From the NCBI RefSeq assembly GCF_007565055.1, contig NC_044551.1, positions 101,006,422-101,070,421 of the forward strand: a DNA stretch of 64,000 bases, given 5' to 3'. The position numbers were made by a program, and so were the translations under genes. Under the pieces are notes generated by a model. That model was not told the DNA's origin and ran no database searches. It saw nothing but the letters and a program-made list of their open reading frames with translations. Source of the DNA: Rhinopithecus roxellana. Taxonomy: Eukaryota > Chordata > Mammalia > Primates > Cercopithecidae. Positions 58,311 to 64,000 of the stretch are shown in pieces (the first letter of the stretch is position 1; the number at the start of each line of letters is the position of its first letter).

Positions 58311-59724
58311 CCGCTTTAGATACTCTACAAGTTAACCTTGGAATAAACCAGACTATCAGAGAGCATTGTCACTTACTGACAGATTTCTTTCATTCCTCTC
58401 TGCTTTGGCATTCGGCAGTCAGCCACATCAAGAGACCTCATAAGAAACAGCCCTGTAACTCATGTGTTGCTTTCCTGTTTAAGAATGCTGTCAAGGACAT
58501 TATTTACTTCATTACAAAGGGTCTTCTCTGCGCTGGAGAAACTTCTCTCAGAACTCTGTGCCAAGAAGAATGGTGTTTCTCCCGAACACTGGGTTTGATC
58601 TTACAGATAGTATAAATTATATATCCAGGCACATCCTCCTTTAGTGAGTATATACAAACTGGCTTCACTTCATTTTTTTCATCTTCCAACATCTACATAA
58701 TAATATTTACTTTAAAAAATGTTCTTAACAATGAATATGACCAAGACAATGTGAGGAAACAGATCACAAACTTTGTGTCAATATAGTAAGCATGTTTCCT
58801 GCAGGGAGATACCACTGTTCCCACTAAAATAGAACACAACAAAAGGAGGCAGGAGAGAAATAAATGACTTAGGACCTGTCTAGGTTGAAAAGGCAAACTA
58901 GAAGTGGTGCACACCTAACTTGTTTGAAAATATTTTGTCAACTATTATTCTTGTACTCTTGGCATTTCTGTGTTCTCCTCGTCCCTATTTCATTGCTATT
59001 CCCCTTTAATATTTCCTTTACATACCTGATACCTTCCCTCCCCAAAATGGTATGTGTCTGTGTAGTTCCTTGATAATTTTTGTCAATGAATAATAAACTT
59101 TGGGTTTTTGATAAGGAGGCAAAAACAAAGGGCTCATTGATTCTGCACAGGGCTGTACACCACAGGGTGAGGAAAAAAGGAAAATCCAAATATGTTTAGT
59201 CAAGATGTTTTCCTAAACTATTGAAGAACTCTTATCTGGCCTCCTCTTAAAATATGTAAGAACTGTTTCCAGCAGCTTGTTATTTGGCTGTGCTTATTTT
59301 AGACCAAAGCCAATAAAAAAAAATGAGACTCTTCCCACAGTTTACTTATTAATTATACAGGATAAAATAGTAGCTTAACAGGAGAACTCTGGCAGACACC
59401 CTTTTACCCAACTTAGTGTCACTACCGGTGGGATGAACAGGCACCATGTGTCTGCTTGTGTGACAGTGTGACAAAACACAATACCACTTACCTTGCACTC
59501 CTGAGGGGATAAAAAAGTGCATCCTGAATCTAATAATAGGGAAACATGGGATAAACCCAAACTGAGGGATATTCTACAAAATAAATGGCCTACAGTCTTC
59601 AAAACAATATCATGAAAGACAGAAAAAAAAGGTAAGGAAACATTCCAGATTAAAGGAGATTAAAGAGTCATAAAAACTAAATCTAACACAAGATCCCAGA
59701 TTGGGGGAAAAATGCTATAAAGGA
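58311..59724. other. Single-copy region
   Basis: No transposon recognised and no supported coding. Confidence 0.5.
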
Positions 59725-59880
59725 TATTATTGGAGTAGTGGCTTGTGCCTGTGGTCCCAGATACTCATGAGGGAGGCCAAGGAGGGAGGATCACTTGATC
59801 CCAGGAGTTCAAGGCTGCAATGAGCTATGAGTAGACCACTGCACTCCAGCCTGGGAATCAAAGCTAAACCTTGCCGCATA
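59725..59880 (+). repeat. Alu right-monomer-like fragment (FLAM/J-type)
   Basis: GTGGCTTGTGCCTGTGGTCCC, GGGAGGATCACTTGATCCC, GACCACTGCACTCCAGCCTGGG in one monomer-length block. Confidence 0.85.
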
Positions 59881-60071
59881 CCCCCCAAGCAAGGAAAAGA
59901 AATTTTTGGAGCCTCTGGCAAAATCAGAATAAAGATCTGTAGATATGATAAGGGATTGTATTGATATTTCACATTTTGATAATTATAACATTGTTATGTG
60001 AGCAAATATTCATATTTTTAGGAAATACACACTGAACTACTAGGGGTAAAAGGGAACTGTGCCTACATCTT

Positions 60072-60360
60072 TTTTTTTTTTTTTTTTTTTTTGAGGCGGA
60101 GTCTCGCTCTGTCGCCCAGGCTGGAGTGCAGTGGCGCGATCTCGGCTCACTGCAAGCTCCGCCTCCCAGGTTCACGCCATTCTCCTGCCTCAGCCTCCCA
60201 AGTAGCTGGGACTACAGGCGCCCACCACCGCGCCCGGCTAATTTTTTGTATTTTTAGTAGAGACGGGGTTTCACCATGGTCTCGATCTCCTGACCTTGTG
60301 ATCTGCCTGCCTCGGCCTCCCAAAGTGCTGGGATTACAGGCGTGAGCCACCGCGCCCGGC
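60072..60360 (-). repeat. Alu (Y-type), antisense
   Basis: Poly-T, GAGGCGGAGTCTCGCTCTGTCGCC, GTGAGCCACCGCGCCCGGCC. Perfect duplication CTGTGCCTACATCTT at 60057-60071 and 60361-60375. A deletion of about 17 bp (TTCACCATGGTCTCG) removes part of the left monomer. Confidence 0.95.
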
Positions 60361-60375
60361 CTGTGCCTACATCTT

Positions 60376-62459
60376 ACCCTCAAATGGTTCAGAAAAATAG
60401 AATCACATAACCATTTTATGTAGACGATAGAGATAAATATAAACATAGGTGCATTTACCCCATGTTCATGATGCAGCATGTTCATCACACAGCACAATGG
60501 GATAAATGGATGGATTCACAGATGGATGGAGAGTTAAAGACATGAAAGTAAATGAGGCAAAAGGTTAAAAACTGTGAATCCAGGTGAAGGGTATACAGTA
60601 GTTCTTTGTACTATTGCAATTTTTTCCTGCTTGAAATTATCACAAAATTTTCTAGGTTTGTTTTGGAAAAAATAATAGGCACAGTGTATTTTTTTCCCTA
60701 AGTAATAGTGCATGAAGTTTTGTTTGTGATGTGGCAAAGCAAATAGCTGCAAAATAAAGTCATTCACATAACAAGCATGGTCATCTTAAAAGCATGATGC
60801 CTAGTGAAACCCACTTCCTTTCATGCATAGACTTGGCTAAATCTTTTTAAAAATGTTTTGAAGCACTGGGGTTGATTATTCGCACCACAGAGTTCTCATG
60901 TGGTAGCAATGTTATGCACGCCATTTTTGAAACAAGCTTAGCTCTCAAAAAACCCTTCCCGCTACCCTCTAAAAAGCACTACAACACACCAAAGCATAGG
61001 AGGTACCAGCTGGAGTCATATATTCTGTGTTCTCTGACAAGGGTAGTGCCATTATAATCCAACAGGCCCATGTGAATGTGCGGCAAGCATTTGCTTCGAT
61101 TTTTATTGTGGAGCATGACAGAAAAGAACATTTGTTCCTTTTCATTCCTGAATGTTTTCATGGTGACATTTCTCAATCTGTGGGTTTGTGTGTGTGTGTG
61201 TGTGAGTGTATGTGTGTGTGTTTACTGCTTTCTTTTCCCTCAAAGAGATCACCCAGTGACCTTGAAATCTGCACTGGCATTTTGCTGGAAGGAAGGGAAG
61301 CTCTCTCTTCTCATTTGCAAAATGAATAACAATTTGATCATCTTTAAACTTCTAAAAGGTTAATTATGCTCTCTTCATGAGTACCGAATAAAAACCTGTT
61401 TTATCTCTGCCCAAATGAAACCCACAGGGCTCACCCTCCCTCCAGCTCTGCCAGGGGCCCGAGTCCTTCTGGCTGTCAATTAACCACTATCAACTCCTAG
61501 ATCTGTGTGAGCTGCTATAGATTTTCTCATCCCAAAACTATGACAGCCCTCATTTGCTAGAGCTGTGTGGTGACTTTAAAAATTTCTCAGCAGGAAAGTG
61601 TTACCAGCTTCGGGTGTGGTAGGAAAAAAAGGGAAGCAAGAGGAGAGAGCTGGAGAGAAAGAAAGAGAAAGATAAAAAGGTGTTGGATTACTAAACCTTC
61701 ATTTCACTTCAAAGATTTCCACACCCAAACAAGAATTCAAACAACGTAACAAATATTGGAGGGAAACGCTAATGAAGATAACAACCAAAAAAATTAAAAG
61801 CAAATTTAAAATATTTAAGCTCTGCTGCAGCCAGAAGCATTAGATTCTTGCTGATCTGCTCGTTCTCAAGGCACACTTCTGCACACTCAACGATGATGGT
61901 GCCCGTGTGTCAACACTTGTGGTGGGAGTGGTCAACAAGACTTTGTATGGAAAAGGCTCAACATCTACCCCTCTCCCCTTTAACATTTCTAAGCTGCTAC
62001 TATTTCTTGGCCATAAACTGCCTCTTTAGTTATAAGCCAGAAACCATATCTTTAAAAGCAAGTCTGAGAGAGTTACATTGAATTTTTATCACCTTTCAAA
62101 GAAAAGCGATGGCGGAGAATGGCAGCTCACGCTGGGAGGCAGGAAATCCTGCTTTTGCCTGACACTCATGGCTCCTTGTTTTAATAACTCACACTATTTC
62201 ATATAAGCCAACCAAGCATTATTATATTTGAAAACATAAACAGAAGATGGAACAAGCAACATAGTTTTTTCTAAAGGAAGCTTGTTACTATACACAACAG
62301 CTCAGGTGTTTTAACAATTGTATAATTACCAAGATACCCTACAAAGCCTGATCTTTTGACTAGACTGAAGTGCATTGTGTGTGTAAAAATAAAAATGGCC
62401 TCTGTACAACTTCACCCCATGTTCAAGATGCAGTGACTACATGCGTGATAAAACAGCAA
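60376..62459. other. Single-copy region with a GT repeat
   Basis: A (GT)n block lies at 61186-61221 and purine-rich tracts at 61620-61680. The antisense and sense open frames through the GT repeat are incidental. Confidence 0.5.
61186..61221. repeat. (GT)n microsatellite
   Basis: Two GT blocks separated by AGTGTAT. Confidence 0.93.
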
Positions 62460-62647
62460 GTCCCTTTCTTTCCTTTCCTTCCTTTCTTTCCTTCTTTCTT
62501 TCCTTCTTTTCTTCCCTCCCCTTCCCCTTCCTTCCTTCCCTCCCTCCCTCCCTCCCTCCTTCCTTCCTTCCTTCCTTCCTTCCTTCCTTCCTTCCTTCCT
62601 TCCTTCCCTCCTTCCTTCCTTCCTTCTTTCCTTCCTTCCTTTCTTTC
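62460..62647. repeat. (CCTT)/(CCCT)/(CTTT) microsatellite
   Basis: About 190 bp of nearly pure pyrimidine tetranucleotides joined to the tail side of an antisense Alu, so it is an expanded Alu tail (AAGG on the Alu strand). Long frames through it, reading as Ser/Phe/Pro/Leu or Lys/Glu/Gly/Arg repeats, are artefacts. Confidence 0.95.
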
Positions 62648-62917
62648 ATCTCACTCTGTCACCCAGGTGGGAGTACAGTGGCATGATCATAGCTCACAGC
62701 CTCAAACTCCCAGGCTCAAGTGATCCTCCCACCTCAGCCACCTATGCGGGACTAGAGATGCTCACCACCATACCCAGCGAACTTTCTTTTTTGGTAGAGA
62801 CAGGGGTCTCACTGTGTTGCCCAGGTTGGTATTCAGCTCCTGGGCTCAAGCAATCCTCCTGCCTCAGCCTTCCAAATAATGCCTGAGATTACTGGTGCAA
62901 GCCACCGGGCCTGGCCC
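62648..62917 (-). repeat. Alu (J-type), antisense
   Basis: TCTCACTCTGTCACCCAGGTGG, TAGAGACAGGGGTCTCACTG, GCAAGCCACCGGGCCTGGCC. Some internal losses. Confidence 0.9.
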
Positions 62918-63079
62918 TTTATTTCTTCAGCAACATCTCTGTAAGAAGATCTAGTGGCGACTACAACTTTCCAGTGATTTCATGAAAAATGAAATCATTT
63001 TTACCAAGAAGCACTAATGCAAATTCGGAATTTCGGTTGTTCTTCTTCCTGGATATGTGAGTATATATGTGTGTCAATA

Positions 63080-63670
63080 TACATAACATAAAACTTACCA
63101 CTTGTACTATTTTCTAATGTATATTAAGCACATTTCAAGTGGTGTTAAGTACATTCACAATGTTGTAGGTACTTCACCACATCCATCTCTAGAACTTTTT
63201 TGTCATCCCAAAGAGAAACTCTTCCATTACCCCTTTGCCTACCCGCTGATAACCTCTGCTCTACATCCTGTGTCAATGAATTTGCCATTTTTGGTACCTC
63301 ACATAAATTAAATCATATAATATTTGTCCTTCTGTGCCTGGCTTATTTTACTTAGCATGTTTTCAAGATTCATCTTGAAATGCATGCACGTTGTAGCATG
63401 CATCAGAATCACATTTCTGTGTTTAAGGCTAAATAATATTCATATATATGTGTGTGTATATATAGATATACACTATATATACACACACAGACACACACGC
63501 CACATTTTGTTTATCCATTCATCTGTTGATGGGCATTTGGGTTGTTTACACCTTTTGGTTATTATGAATAATGCTGCTATGAATATTGGTGTGTTCGAGT
63601 ACCTACTTTCAATTCTTTGGGATATATACCTAGAAGTGGAATTACAAAGTATATACTGTGGTTTTTATGT
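63080..63670 (-). mobile_element. Old L1 (L1M-type), antisense, with microsatellite
   Basis: TTAAGTACATTCACAATGTTG, ACTTAGCATGTTTTCAAG, GTTGTAGCATGCATCAG, TTTGTTTATCCATTCATCTG, TGATGGGCATTTGGGTTG, AATGCTGCTATGAATATTGG is old L1 in reverse. A TG/TA repeat at about 63440-63500 interrupts it. Confidence 0.8.
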
Positions 63671-63910
63671 ACAATAATTGTGTCAGCCAGGCCAACACAC
63701 ACGTGTTGCTTTATGTGAGGTAAAAAATGTAACAGAAATTTTACTTAGCAAATATTGGATATTATCATGCTTACATTCCATTCCAACATAGTTTTTGTTG
63801 TTATTACTCAAGTATTTGACTAATTATAGGAATATTTTAAAACTTTAGAAATGGGGGAAGAAACTGAATTCATGCCCTAATTTTCTTTTAGCAAAAATAT
63901 AAAGTTTAGG

Positions 63911-64000
63911 TCTTAGTCTGTTTTGTGTTGCTATAACAGAATACTTAAAACTGGCTAATTTTTTTTTTTTTGTAGAAGGAGGAAGAAGGAGGAAGGGGGC
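63911..64000 (-). mobile_element. MST/THE1-like MaLR LTR, antisense, cut by window end
   Basis: TCTTAGTCTGTTTTGTGTTGC and TATAACAGAATACTTAAAACTGGC are the reverse of a MaLR LTR 3' end. A T-run and a GGA-rich tract follow before the window stops. Confidence 0.6.

Noticed and set aside
62370..62723. Long Ser/Phe/Pro/Leu and Lys/Glu/Gly/Arg repeat frames
   Set aside because: Direct translation of the CCTT/CTTT microsatellite in both strands; not proteins.
1..64000. CRISPR array, operon, phage or bacterial gene content
   Set aside because: No spaced direct repeats of the right size, no bacterial ribosome-binding sites, and dense primate SINE/LINE content throughout.

Overview
This window is primate nuclear DNA without a recognisable protein-coding gene. 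Three young Alu copies (18520-18807, 37222-37510, 48253-48553) carry the variants of the AluYR group that expanded in Old World monkeys, so the source is probably a cercopithecid such as a macaque, baboon or guenon. I cannot tell the chromosome or the nearest gene. I found no start-to-stop frame with family support, no tRNA, snRNA or rRNA gene, no CpG island and no CRISPR-like array. Most open frames are read-through of Alu, L1, L2 or LTR sequence.

Layout. 0-2.4 kb: Alu inside Alu, then about 1.8 kb of an old ERVL-type provirus ending in an LTR. 2.4-6.2 kb: eroded antisense L1 carrying two Alus, a 1.1 kb LINE-2 and an AluJ-like copy. 6.2-12.0 kb: almost repeat-free single-copy DNA. 12.0-18.8 kb: Alus, a pogo/Tigger-like transposon split by an Alu, a 3 kb primate L1 inside an older L1, a GTTT microsatellite, a MER52-type LTR and a young Alu. 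18.8-25.5 kb: mostly single-copy, with one LTR and one Alu. 25.5-37.5 kb: Alus, MIRs, an LTR12/HERV-9-type solo LTR with four CCAAT boxes, an MLT1 LTR containing a short L1, a MER1-like hAT element with a perfect 8 bp duplication, and a recombined Alu pair. 37.5-41.8 kb: single-copy. 41.8-48.6 kb: antisense L1 and L2 and a second MER52 LTR with two Alus nested in it. 48.6-59.7 kb: sparse repeats, including an MaLR LTR split by an Alu, and a 90-codon open frame with protein-like composition near a strong splice donor. 59.7-64 kb: Alus, a large CCTT/CT microsatellite grown from an Alu tail, antisense L1, and the start of an MST/THE1-like LTR at the window edge.

There is no gene system to describe. 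The informative content is the layered insertion record, dated relatively by nesting and by target-site duplications; possible regulatory capacity in the LTRs, especially LTR12; and Alu-poor single-copy blocks that could hold conserved noncoding elements. Repeat family names rest on remembered consensus features, not on a search. Subfamily labels are approximate, and several old LTR-like blocks are left unnamed.
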